From positions 1,116,001-1,180,000 of the forward strand of contig NC_082412.1 of NCBI RefSeq assembly GCF_004011695.2: 64,000 bases of DNA, given 5' to 3'. Every line of letters starts with the position of its first letter. Position 1 is the stretch's first letter. The DNA is from Ascochyta rabiei (Eukaryota > Ascomycota > Dothideomycetes > Pleosporales > Didymellaceae). Of this stretch, positions 11,641 to 22,722 are shown one piece after another. The position numbers and the translations under genes are program-made. A model generated the notes under the pieces. That model was given only the letters and a program-made list of their open reading frames with translations. It searched no databases and was not told the origin of the DNA.

Positions 11641-12199
11641 GAACTCTAATAGCTTGTTTACTAGTTTAAAAAAGAAATTAATAATAGCAAATAGTTTACT
11701 AATAACCTAGAAGAAGCTAAAGACTTGCTTTAGTGTAAGTAAGAAATATAGCTTAGCCTAGAACGTATGCAGAAGTAGAAAGAAGTACTACTAATAATTA
11801 GCCTATAACTACAGTACATCTTAGACTACTAAAACCTAAAATATAGAAACCTTACGTAGATAGTATGCACTAAGGACAAATATATAATCTACTATAATAA
11901 GAAGCTTAGTGTAGGATAGTTCCTAGCATAATAAAGCCTCTATTATAGTTAATAGTACTAATGTTATAATAACCTATGTAAACTATATCTTATTAATAAA
12001 CATTAGAAAGTATATTTTCCTAGAACAGATAACCTACAGGCTATAATATAAATACAGCTAGTAGTTAATAAAAGTTACTACAACGTACGCTGGCAGAATT
12101 GCCTTAACACAGATTGTAAGGAGCATTGTAGTACTAAGGAGTTTAAAGGGTTTAGTATAGAGGGGACCTTTTTAGGCCAGCGCCTATAAGCCCTAGGGA

Positions 12200-15100
12200 T
12201 TAATCTATTAATAGCATTAAGAATAACTAACTTTTTAAGCTACCTATTAAACTAAATAGAGTAGCCTTAACAGCACTCTTAGACTTAGGAGTATAAGTTA
12301 GTTATATATCTAGAACAGTAATATAGTAAGCTAGACTTAGATTTTCTTATAAGGAGAATCCTTACTTACTCTAAGTAGCTAATAGAAAATTAATGCTAGA
12401 CAAACTGCTAATTATACTTAAAGTAATAGCAGCACCCCTACAGATATAGGGGCACTATAAGGAAATAAACCTAGATGTCTTTACAAAGGCTACACACAAC
12501 GTTATATTAGGACTTCCTTAGTTATAAAAGTATAACCTAAAGATAGACTAGGCATAAGAAAGACTTTTGTTAGAAGGATATAAATGCGGCACTAATATAT
12601 CTACGCCTACGCAGCGCACATAGTAGCTAGTAGATAAAAAGGAGATTAATAATGTCTTTTTAACATATAAGATGTGCTAAGATAGAGTAGTTAACTCTGT
12701 AGATGCTAAACGCCCTACAGATTATCAAGTAAGAGTTAAGAAGGAGAAGAGTGTCCCTCCTGCTATCCCCAACGTGTATAGATAGTACGCAGAGATATTT
12801 AGAGAAGAGCTTACAGTAAAAGCCCTACCTAAGTACAAACCCTAGAACTACAAGATTAAGCTCTAGAAAGGAAAGACACTAACTTTTAGGCTATTATATT
12901 AGTTATTAGAAAAGGAACTTAAAGTACTTTGCAAGTATATTAAGGAGAACCTTAAGAAGGAATTTATTAGAAGATTAGAATTACCTACAGGGTACCTAAT
13001 TATGTTTGTTCCTAAGAAGGATAGTAAGCTATAACCTTACATTAACTTTAGGAAGCTTTATAAAATTACTATTAAAAACTACTACCTACTCCTAAATATT
13101 ACAAAGTTATAGGACTAGCTAGTAGGAGCTTAGTACTTTATAGCGTTAGATCTATAAGGCGCGTACAACCTTATACGCATAAAGGAAAGAAAAGAATAGA
13201 AAATAGTATTTAGGACGTAATATAGACTCTATAAGTACCTAGTTATGCTATATAGTTTAATAAACGCACTAGCAATATGCTAAGAGTTAATTAATAAAAT
13301 CCTAAGAGTACACCTTTACAGACCTATAGTAGTATACCTAGACAATATCCTAGTATACTTAAAGATACTAGAAAAGCACAAATAACATATTATAGAAGTG
13401 CTAGAATACCTAAGGTAGGCAGACCTATAACTTAAACCTAAGAAGTGTAAATAGCATAAGAAGAAAGTTAAGTATCTAGGGTATATTATAGGACAACACA
13501 GAGTTAAGAATAGTCTAATAAAAGTAGAAGTAGTTAGGACTTAGCAGACACTAAAAACAGTTAAACAGATCTAGGAATTCTTAGGATTTGTTAACATTAA
13601 CTAACGCTTTATTAAGGACTACTCTAAGATTGCAATCCTGCTAACAAAGCTTACGCGGAAGGATACACTATATAAGTAGGGATAAGAATAGAACAATGTA
13701 TTTAAGGCACTTAAGTAAGCCTGTATTATACCTCCTATATGAATTATATTTTATAGTAGTAAACTAATACGTATAGAAACTAATGCCTTAGATCTTATAT
13801 TAGGCGCATATATTATATAAGAAAAGGATAGACTATAGCACCCTATTACTTACTACTTATATAAGTTCTTAGGACCTAAAGAACGCTATAATATGCATAA
13901 TAAAGAATTTCTTATAATTATATCAGCTTTAGAACATTATTAACTATACGCAGAAAGCTACTTAGAACTTACTATCTATACTAACTATAAGAACCTAGTA
14001 TACCTTACTACTACTAAGGTCTTAAATCAATTATATATACGTTAGTCTAAGATACTTAGATAATATAAATTTAAGATATTGTATACGCTAGGCAAAGATA
14101 ATAGTAGAGCTAATGCGCTTAGCAGACAACACAACCTTACTAGAGAAAAGACATTAAACTAGTTTGCAGTACTAGGAATTAACAATAATAGGTTACCTAG
14201 ACTATTACAGCAACTAAACAATATAATGCAAATTAAAAACAACTAGTGCATTATATTAGATGTACTAGATAAACTTTAGGACAGAATTAGAGCTAATTAC
14301 TACAATAACCTGCTATACAGACACCCTAGAATTACACGCATAATAGAACTTATTAAGTAATACTACAAGTTTAGCAATATAAAGGACAAGGTTACTAGAT
14401 ACATTAAGAACTGTGTTAACTATAAGCAAAACAAACACAGTACACACGCAAAATACAAAGAAATGTAGGTAATAGAGCTACCTACAGTACTATAGATAAA
14501 CATTATAATAGACTTTATTATAGAGCTACCTATCTTAAGAGACCCTATAGCTAGATATAACTACAACTTAATTTTCGTTATAGTTAATAGATTTACTAAG
14601 TACGCTAAAATAATACTATTTTAATATAGCTATACTGCAGAGTAGCTTTTACAAGTAATCCTAGATTAACACATAAGGCATTATAGCATACTAGAATTAA
14701 TAATTAGCAATTAAGATAAACTCTTTACATTAAAATAATAGACTACGCTCTTAGCAGCTATTAGTACTAAAAAGAAGCTCTTAACAGCCTATTATCCGTA
14801 GACAGACAGATAGACTAAAAGAATAAATTAGACTATAGAAACATACCTACAGATATACAACAACCAGCAGTAAGATAACTAGGTTTTACTATTACCTATA
14901 GCACAAATTGCAAATAACAATAAATTATTAGAAGTAATAGAAAAATTACTGTTCTTCCTAAATTATAAGATGCACCTAAATCTCTTTACTAGAACTCTAG
15001 ACACGCTAATTCAGACTAAATTAGTAATATCCTTAGTAGTAAGACTAAAAGAAGTGCACAAGAAAGCGCTAAAAAATATTAGTAAGGCTTAAGAATAAGC

Positions 15101-15575
15101 AATCTTATATGTTAACTAGAAAAGAAAAACAGCACCTTAGCTAAAAGAGGGGGATAAAGTCTATCTCCTTTCAATAAACCTTTGCACACAAAGACTAACA
15201 AAAAAAATAGACTATATTAAAGTTAGACCCTTTTTTATTTTAAAGTAAATAAGTCTAGTTAACTATAGAATTCATCTGCTAAAGGATATAAAGATCTATC
15301 TAGTGTTCTATATATTACTATTAGAACTAGCTAACTCTAGAACGCCTATCTAGAAGAACTTCTCTTACTAAGCTAATAGTAAAAATAAATAGGAAGTTAA
15401 AAAAATAGTAATATATAAGGGAAATAGTAATTAACAAAGGTACCTTATTGTATGGTTAGGATACCTAGACTTAGAAAACATATAGGAACTACCTACGTAC
15501 CTTATAAGCTGCTGCTATTTAGTACATAAGTACTATAATTTGCTACAGACTCTTTAATTAAACTAAGAGCACCCT
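12200..15575 (+). pseudogene. pol of G1b: protease, RT, RNase H, integrase, chromodomain
   Basis: Domains in order: protease-like ALLDLGV near 12,270-12,293; RT with IMFVPKKDSKL near 13,000-13,030 and VYLDNILVY near 13,331-13,358, where the usual YLDD is YLDN; RNase H start IETNALD near 13,780; integrase zinc-binding region ending CVNYKQNK near 14,410-14,440, where one Cys is Tyr; integrase core start IIIDFIIELP near 14,500-14,530; KEGDKVYLLSIN-type C-terminal domain near 15,145-15,180; chromodomain near 15,440-15,515. Stops and active-site changes mean it is dead. Confidence 0.82.
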
Positions 15576-15581
15576 AGATAG

Positions 15582-15736
15582 TGTTATGGGCTTAGACCTT
15601 GTCTAAGCCTTAAGCGAGACGGGGCGGTCACGTGCCCTACAGACATATTAGAAGGACACACAACGTGTTACCTCCTTAAGAGATACAATACTATATTAAC
15701 CCTTATTACATCCTACCCTAAGGCTAGTCTATAACA
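15582..15736 (+). repeat. Putative short 5' LTR of G2 with a terminal hairpin
   Basis: It opens TGTTAT and can be closed at ATAACA (15,736), giving perfect 6-bp inverted ends and a length of about 155 bp. Just inside is the inverted repeat GGCTTAGAC-CTT-GTCTAAGCC. The right border is uncertain, because no second LTR copy is available to compare. Confidence 0.5.
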
Positions 15737-15777
15737 TTTGTATCTCTTCTTCTAGGAGAACAGCTAGCACTTATACT

Positions 15778-16920
15778 ATGTCAGCTGGCTCCTAGAATAA
15801 CCCCTTAGATAAATCTGTCCCCTTAACCCTTTAGGAATTTATAGCCTAGATATTGCAGTTTATAATAAACTTATAGTAAGCCTTAACTACTACTAATAAG
15901 CGTATAGTATTACTTAAACGTAATAACTCTAATATACGTACGTTTATAGAGTCTCTAGTATAAACAGCTAACGCCTATACTAGACCTACGTCTACAGTCC
16001 TATTATCCTCCTTAGAAGCAACGCTGTATCTATTAACATCTACCCTAGCCCCTAACCTGCCTTATAAAGTACTGTTTTTAGTATCTACTCTAGGCCTGTA
16101 TGCCCCTATATAGGCGTCTGCAGCCTATAGGAAACTTCTTCCTATAGGTAAGGCCTTTACTAGAAATAAATCCTTATTTAAAGTGTAGTAGGTTATAATA
16201 GAATATAAGCTACAGGCAGATATGTCCTTTATTAGTAGGCTATAGGACATATTTACCTTTATATAGTTCTAGCTTAGTACATCTATATAACAAGATGTAG
16301 CTCTATTCTATAAGATTAGCAGTACCTAAGGTGTGTAGAGCCTAGAGGACTTTCTAGTATACCTAGAATTCTGCTACAGCAACAACTACAGCTAGGAACA
16401 GGCCTAGGCGAAACTAGAAAGCGTCTGTTAAGGTCCTAACAAGTTATTCTTAGACTTTTTTATCTAGTTTAAGCAGCTGCTAGTGCAAAGTAGCAGCCTC
16501 TACTAGGACAGAGAACAACGCCTATTAAAGCTCTGCTAGGACCTAAGCGCAAACATCTGTAATATAGTAATAAACTAAGGATTAACTTATATAGATTATA
16601 ACGTAGCTATTATAGAGTATAGGTCTATTACGGTAGACGTTAAGACTATAGCTATAGAAAACTAGCTGTGCTACAGCCCTACCTAGGCGCTGCCTAAGCG
16701 TAATAGGGATAGTAATGTTAAGATAACAGTTATGTCTATAGTGCGCACTAGTAGTAGTGCTAAGTGTAGGAGTTAGAAGTAGTCTGCTCCTAACTAGGCT
16801 ATGTAGGTTCCTAATAAGGTATTTTAGCAACACTAGGAGGCTAACCTGTGTACCTGTTACAGCGAACATAGATATATTTACTAGGATTGTGCTAACGCAG
16901 TAGTAACTACAGTACAGGCA
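15778..16920 (+). pseudogene. gag of G2
   Basis: The ATG at 15,778 opens a frame starting MSAGS and readable through TAG/TAA codons for about 1.1 kb. Near 16,835-16,890 a degenerate knuckle of the form CTCYSEHRYIY-stop-DC is visible. The layout (gag directly after the LTR, then protease and RT) is that of a gypsy element. Confidence 0.6.
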
Positions 16921-17089
16921 GTAATAATCTTAAGTAAGGAAGAGGCTAGCTTGTATAGGGGAAACTAGCTGCTCCTAATATAAGTCTAAGTTAGGAGCGC
17001 TGTAGGAGTATATTAGCAGAGGAAACTACTAGTGTAGGGGTATTACAGGCTGCTAGGGAAGCTATTACAGACTCTATAGACAAGCCTCT

Positions 17090-18297
17090 ATTCTATATTC
17101 TATTATTTATTAATAGAGTAACTTAGGCTAATATGCTAGTAGACTTAGAGTGTAAATACTTTAGCGTAGTAAGTAATAACTTTGCGGCGCGCTTAGGAAG
17201 AGACTTTATTAAGGTGCTGCTACAACGCTTAGTATAAGTAGTAGGTACTAGTAGAAAGTCTGTAATCTCCTGTTTAGTCCTGTTTAGGTATAACTTAGAC
17301 AGGTAGCGCTTACAGGCTGTAGCCTACGTAGTGCTAGGTCTAAGCTAGGATGTTATCTTAGGGAAGCTCTAGCTTTAATAAGAGGGTGTGGTATTAGACG
17401 TAGAATAGGGCATACTAAGGATATAACAGGTAGGAAACCTTATAGTCTATAAGTCCTTACAGTATATAGTAAATATTTATATAGCTCTCCTATTAGTAAC
17501 TAAGTTTAAAAAGTCTCTAGCTAATAGGCTCTAGAAGCACCTGCCTAGGGACTGGTTTGTCTCTACAAGCCTCTACAACATTACTAAAATCCTCTTAATT
17601 TAATCCCTAGGAGCGTAAGGGACGGCGGAGGAGGTAGACCCTCTCCCCCCTAAGTTAGTCTAGTTTTAGGACCTATTTAATAAGAGTAAGGCCTCTAGCC
17701 TTCCCCCCTATAGGGGCTAGATAGATTACTACATACAGTTACAACGCAACTACTCTAGGAAGAAGAAGCCTCTACTCTAGGGCCCTCTGTATAACATGCT
17801 AAGGGACTAGCTACTAGAGCTACAGAAGCAGGTATTAGCACTAATAGTCAACGGGTAGATCTACGCCTCCTCTTCCCTAGCAGGTGCCCTAGTCCTACTA
17901 GTTAAAAAATCCTCTAGCAGGTAGCGTATGTGCGTAGACTATTACGCACTTAATAGTATTACAATTACTAACTAGTACCTGCTTCCTCTTATTAAGGAGA
18001 TGTTGCGTACACTAGGGGGTGCCTAGTAGTTCTCTAAGGTTAATATCTGTGCAGCATTTTACTAGATTTATGTTACAGAAGGAGATTAGCACCTTACTAC
18101 ATTCTGTACTTATTTTAGGCTCTTTAAGTAGCTAGTCTGCCTATTTAGCCTGGCTAGAGCACTAGCGTCCTTCTAGCGTTACATTAACAGCGCGCTTTAG
18201 GAGACATTAGGCAACTATGCCACTACGTACCTAGAGAATGTCCTTGTTTACAGTAGCAGGTCTAGAACAGACTACTTAGGGAAGGTTAGCAGAGTCC
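17090..18297 (+). pseudogene. Protease and N-terminal RT of G2
   Basis: A protease-like stretch MLVDLECKYFSV lies near 17,130-17,170. RT follows, with ALVLLVKKSSSR near 17,885-17,920, CVDYYALN near 17,930-17,955, FSKVNICAAF near 18,030-18,060, a stretch matching the conserved LVCPFGL-type motif near 18,130-18,165, SFxRYIN near 18,170-18,190, and ENVLVYS near 18,233-18,255 in place of DDVLIYS. The frame is cut by the Copia A LTR. Confidence 0.75.
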
Positions 18298-18470
18298 TGT
18301 TAGATGGTATAATGAAAATGTGATGAGGTAACTTAATAATATTAATTGTTGTTCTATGTTCCTGTTCCCCTGTGTTTAGTGAGATTTAGGTTCTTCGCTA
18401 GTGTGCTAAGCCTATTGGTCCCTACTCGATTGTACAGATCTAACCTTGCTAGAGCTTGTTCTATCTAACA
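18298..18470 (-). repeat. 3' LTR of Copia A
   Basis: Read on the minus strand it starts TGTTAGATAG and ends CCATCTAACA, giving 173 bp with inverted ends. The polypurine tract lies directly upstream at about 18,471-18,486. Confidence 0.75.
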
Positions 18471-19399
18471 CACCCCTTTAGCTTAGAGACTTATTAAGCT
18501 AGTAGTTATATAAATATAAGGTCTTTAAGTTGCTCTTAAATTTCTAAAAGAGGTGTAGTATTTGTGACCTGTACTAGCTCTGTAATAGCTAGGCTAAGTT
18601 ATTAAAGGAAACCCTCCTATTTGTTTGCTAGTTGGACCTTTGTTATGCTGTCTGCAATTATATTTACTAACTGCACAAATCCTATCTTAATTATACCCTT
18701 AGATACTTCTTATCTAATCTAATAGTTGTAGATATCTACATGTTAAAGTTTAGTTTAGAGACAGGAAACTTTCTCTGTTACTAAGTGTATAGTTTACTTA
18801 TTATTAAACTAGATAGTAATAGTGGGCGTATCTATTTTTTTTTAGAGTTTGTAGAGTAGTCTTAATATAAAGAGTACTTCTTTAGCTACTAATAAGAGAG
18901 CTAGCAGCTCTGCTTTAGTTGTTAATGTAGTAACTATGTCTTGCTTGTTAGCTCTCTATGTAATAAGTCTACTAAATAGTCTTATAGCGTATCCTTGTAA
19001 GCTTTTGCAATCTAGGGTGTTGTCTGTAAACAAAGCGTTACTTGTAATTTGTAGTCCTTCTGCTCCTCCTAGTTATAGGGCTTATTGTTTGGTTTCTTAG
19101 AGGTATAGTAGTACTTAATCCGCAGCGTTATAGTGCTTAGGTCCTAGATTTACTAGAAAGTAAGCTAGTTGCAAGGTAGTAAAAGCGATGTCTGGCCTTG
19201 TAGTAACTGCGGCAAAAAGCAACAACCTAATCTTGCGTTAATATTTATTAATTTCTGCTAGCGCTGCTAGACCCTTTCTTAGGTAAAGTTCTATTGCTGC
19301 TATAGGAGTATTGTGTTAAATATCTTGCCTATTAGCTAAGTAGCTAATCTTGTCTGAGTATGCAGCTTGTAATAGTTAGATCTTTTAATCTTCTCTTTT

Positions 19400-20267
19400 C
19401 ACCAAACACCAACTTTTCATAGTTGGAGAAAGGTCGATTTCCATCGATTTTTCATCCCAATATTACAAACATGCCTTCCTAACATCTATTTCCAGCGTCT
19501 GTTTTGTAGTGCAGGCGCTGGAAAAGGCGCGCTGGCTATTGTAAGCTGAACAGAGTGGTTATCTAGTCTTAGTTAAGATGAAATCTCTGCAATAGCCTGT
19601 GCGCTTAAAGATTTAGACCGGTCGAAGGCACAACAAACAGAGAACTCCTAGCTATAGCTATTGCCTGCCTAGTAATTGCTACACAGCTATTACTTTATTA
19701 CAAATACCTCCTATTATAACTAGCTATACTAACATCCTATACCTAGACAACAAAATTAACTAAGTAACAGCTTAAACCTACCCCTAATACGAACACTATA
19801 TTAACAAAGCAACAGCTCTCTCCTTAGGCCTATAGATACCTGCTGCCTTAGTAAAGTAGTAGGTCTATATCCCTAGCTATATCCTACAAAATCGACTAAG
19901 CAACGGCTTAAACACCCCTAGCAGTCTACTACTAGCAATAGTGATAGACAAATAAACAATAACAACAACAACAACAACAACAATACAAAGACTGTTGACT
20001 GCAATAGTAATAGCTAGCAATAGACAACAAACAACAAACGCTAGAACTACCTACTTGTAGGATAGTACTACATAACCCTAATTTAACAGGGCAACGGCTC
20101 TTCTCAACAAACTAGGGCACAGGCCCTTACTTTTGGACTACGAACACACATTTACTATCCCTTTAAAGAAACACACTCCTTAAATTACTAAAGTAGCTTA
20201 ACTGCTCTCGTCTTATATAGTCTTAGACTTACACAGGATGTTAAACTTATTAATTAATTAATTAATT
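19400..20267 (+). mobile_element. Non-LTR (LINE/SINE-like) insertion with (TTAA)n tail and 13-bp target duplication
   Basis: The 868-bp insert is bounded by identical 13-bp copies of AATCTTCTCTTTT (19,387-19,399 and 20,268-20,280). It ends in a run of TTAA repeats just before the right copy. Removing it restores the RT/RNase H frame of Copia A. A long, sequence-variable duplication and a short-repeat 3' tail are typical of target-primed reverse transcription, not of LTR or TIR elements. The first 80 bp look almost free of RIP. Inside are a (CAA)n run near 19,960-19,985 and no clear protein domain. It could be a truncated LINE or a long SINE. Confidence 0.7.
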
Positions 20268-20859
20268 AATCTTCTCTTTTTTAGATAATTTCTATGTTAA
20301 GGAATCACTAAAGGTTGTCTCCTCTAGTAAATTTGTAACTGTTTTGCAAGTATCTAATTACTTCTTGTGCTTTGCGCTCCTTGTCTCTGTAGTACGCAAG
20401 TATAATATTATTAACATAGAAGAAAATAATAACTCTATCTCTAATTAGGCAGCACAGCTTAAAAGGTACAATCTGGAACCCTAGTACCTTAAGCGTTGTG
20501 GTAAATTCTTTCTACTAGAGGAGTAGGGAGATACGGAGACTGTATAACGCCTTGTTTATTTATAGAATTATTCTAGGCTTCTAGTAGCCTTTAGGTATTT
20601 TTAAGTAAACTTCTTAATCTATTATTATATAGACAAATGCGTTTATAATATTATATTATTTTAGCTCTATATTATAGTAAGCTGTAATTGCTATTATTAT
20701 TTAAAGTAATTAGCTAGTAAGCGTAGCTGCATAAGTGTCTTATAAGGTCACGTTTTGTTATTAGTTACCTCTAACTACTAGTTGCGCCTTACACGTTAGT
20801 AAATAATAGTGTTTATTAAGCTTATATGTGTATACCTATATACAGTTAAGAATCTATTA

Positions 20860-22722
20860 ACGTATTTAACAGGTAAGTCGGCCACACGGGCGAGTCGGCC
20901 ACTCTGCTAAGACCACACTAACATTCTACCCTATTATAGCTTACATTGGCCTACATTAGCATTGTTTATAGTAGTACAGTATATAATATTATTTAGTAAC
21001 ACCTTCTTTAGGCTTTTTACACATGCGCGAGTTATGCCCTACATTATAGCACTTTTTACAGCGTCTTTAGGTTGCCTTACCTCCTTTAACACATACTTGC
21101 TTCCTTACCTTCTTACTATCACTACGCGCCCTAAACTTAGTTAGAGTAGTTAATTAAAGGCCTTCCTCAGCTGTTAGGACTTCCTCCTGCTGCAACCACT
21201 TTCTTTTATGCGATCTACGTCGCGTAGCAGCCTTGTTTGCTGCTTGAAGCCTAGTAATCTCCCTTTAAGCCAACACTAGCTTATGCGCTACTATAGCTGC
21301 GCCTTTAGCAAGCTTTTTAAAGGCCTTAACTATTAAAGTTAGTAAGCTGCTTGCATGCCTTTAAATCCTCTCTTAAACCAGCGTTAATTGCGACCCTAAT
21401 TGCAGGGTAGTGCTTAGGGTTTAGGACTGCCAGGGCTTATCTTCTACAGTAGGTAGCGGTAGGGTACGTAGGCAGACATTAAGACCTATTATAACCCGTT
21501 CTGGGTTAAAGGGGACTATTCTAGCGCCTTAGAAGCCTTCTTAGATATTGCTAGAAGTAAATGTCTCCTTGTAGGCGCCTATAAAGCATAATAGGAACTT
21601 AGTTTTAGTAATATAAGTAATGTAGTTGTGTATAAGATTCTTAGCTTAGCGCCTATATGCCTTCTTTAGAGGGGTAAAATAACCTATATCTAGTAGTTAT
21701 AAGAGGTAAGATAAGTGTAGAGGCATATACAGTGTAATAATGTTTACTTCCTTATAGTATTGTTAGAAGTTAAGGGAGTTGTAGCTCTTGTGGCTGTTAA
21801 TAAGGAGCAGCTAGTACACTCCTTAGGTGCGCGTCTTTGTATAGGAATTAAAGTGCTTTAACTAGTCTAGACTAAGCTTGTTAGTAGTCTATCTGTTCTT
21901 AGAGACTCTAATAACCTAATTATGGGGCAGATTATCCTCTTTGTACTAGGCAGAGAGGTAGTTGCAGCCTTTAAAGATAATAAAGGGTAGAATAGCCTAC
22001 CCTATGCCATTAATGCCCTATATAACTGTTGTCTACTCTTAATTACCCTGCTGCACTGCCTTTAGCTATTCATAACGCTCTAAACCTGTAATAACTACTC
22101 CTGCAGATATCTAGCCTATTATAAAGCCTGTCTTATTAAAGTTATACATGTTATTATTCTAGATGCTATACTTAGCTTTAACATTTACTATAAGCCTAAA
22201 CCAGCCTTATATAATCTCTAGATCCTTACAGAGGGCTCTCTTATAGTCGTACTTATAATTAAACTTTACTTTAAGGTTAGGGCAGTGCTTAACAAATGTA
22301 TTAGGCTAGTTTATGCTAACATGGCCTATATTGCGCTTAGCACGCAAAGAATTAGCTATATTAGCTACAGCAGCTAGGTAAGGGGCAAATCCTTGTGCAT
22401 CTAGCTTAAGAATGTACTTAGCAATTACATCCTCCTTAGTCTAATCTATATTCTGTTAACTTGGCGTATAATTAGCTTATGTAGGTTGTCCTATATATTA
22501 ATTGCGTAGTATGCTGCAAGGCGTGTTATATATAGCTGCAGCGCGTTATATAGTAAGGTTCGCGTCTTGTTTAAGTGCCTAGAGCGCAAGCTGTATTGCA
22601 GCCTCTTTTAAGGGCGTAGGTTTATGTTGTTGTTAAGTTATCGCGTTATAAGGTAGAATGTTGGTGTAGTCTTAGCAGAGTGGCCGACTCGCCCGTGTGG
22701 CCGACTTACCCGTTGAATACGT
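20860..22722 (-). mobile_element. pogo/Fot-like DNA transposon 1
   Basis: The 1,863-bp element is flanked by TA on both sides (20,858-20,859 and 22,723-22,724). Its TIRs of about 60 bp start ACGTATT and contain GTCGGCCA twice, 17 bp apart, at each end, followed by CTCTGCTAAGAC. It is inserted in the pol region of Copia A. Confidence 0.9.
20994..22646 (-). pseudogene. Transposase of pogo element 1
   Basis: Homologous to the three other transposases in the window by its readable frame (EAAIQLAL-stop-ALKQDA near the N-terminus) and by the shared antisense frame over its C-terminal end. The start codon position reads ACG instead of ATG, and stops are frequent, so it is inactive. The limits are set by analogy with element 4. 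Confidence 0.7.

Larger units (their letters stand above)
9808..15581 (+). mobile_element. Chromovirus-type Ty3/gypsy element G1b, lacking its 3' LTR
   Basis: It begins with a 485-bp 5' LTR preceded by CCTAG and runs through gag and pol to the chromodomain. At 15,581 another retrotransposon (G2) starts, so the 3' LTR is not contiguous. It is inserted head-on into the integrase region of G1a. Confidence 0.85.
15582..18297 (+). mobile_element. Ty3/gypsy element G2, 5' half
   Basis: The element starts with TGTTATGGGC inside the C-terminal coding region of G1b and runs through gag and into reverse transcriptase, where the LTR of Copia A cuts it at 18,298. The rest of G2 is not seen in this window. 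It belongs to a different Ty3 lineage from G1. Confidence 0.75.

Noticed and set aside
16582..16869. Open frame of 95 codons on the minus strand.
   Set aside because: Antisense to the gag frame of G2; no motif.
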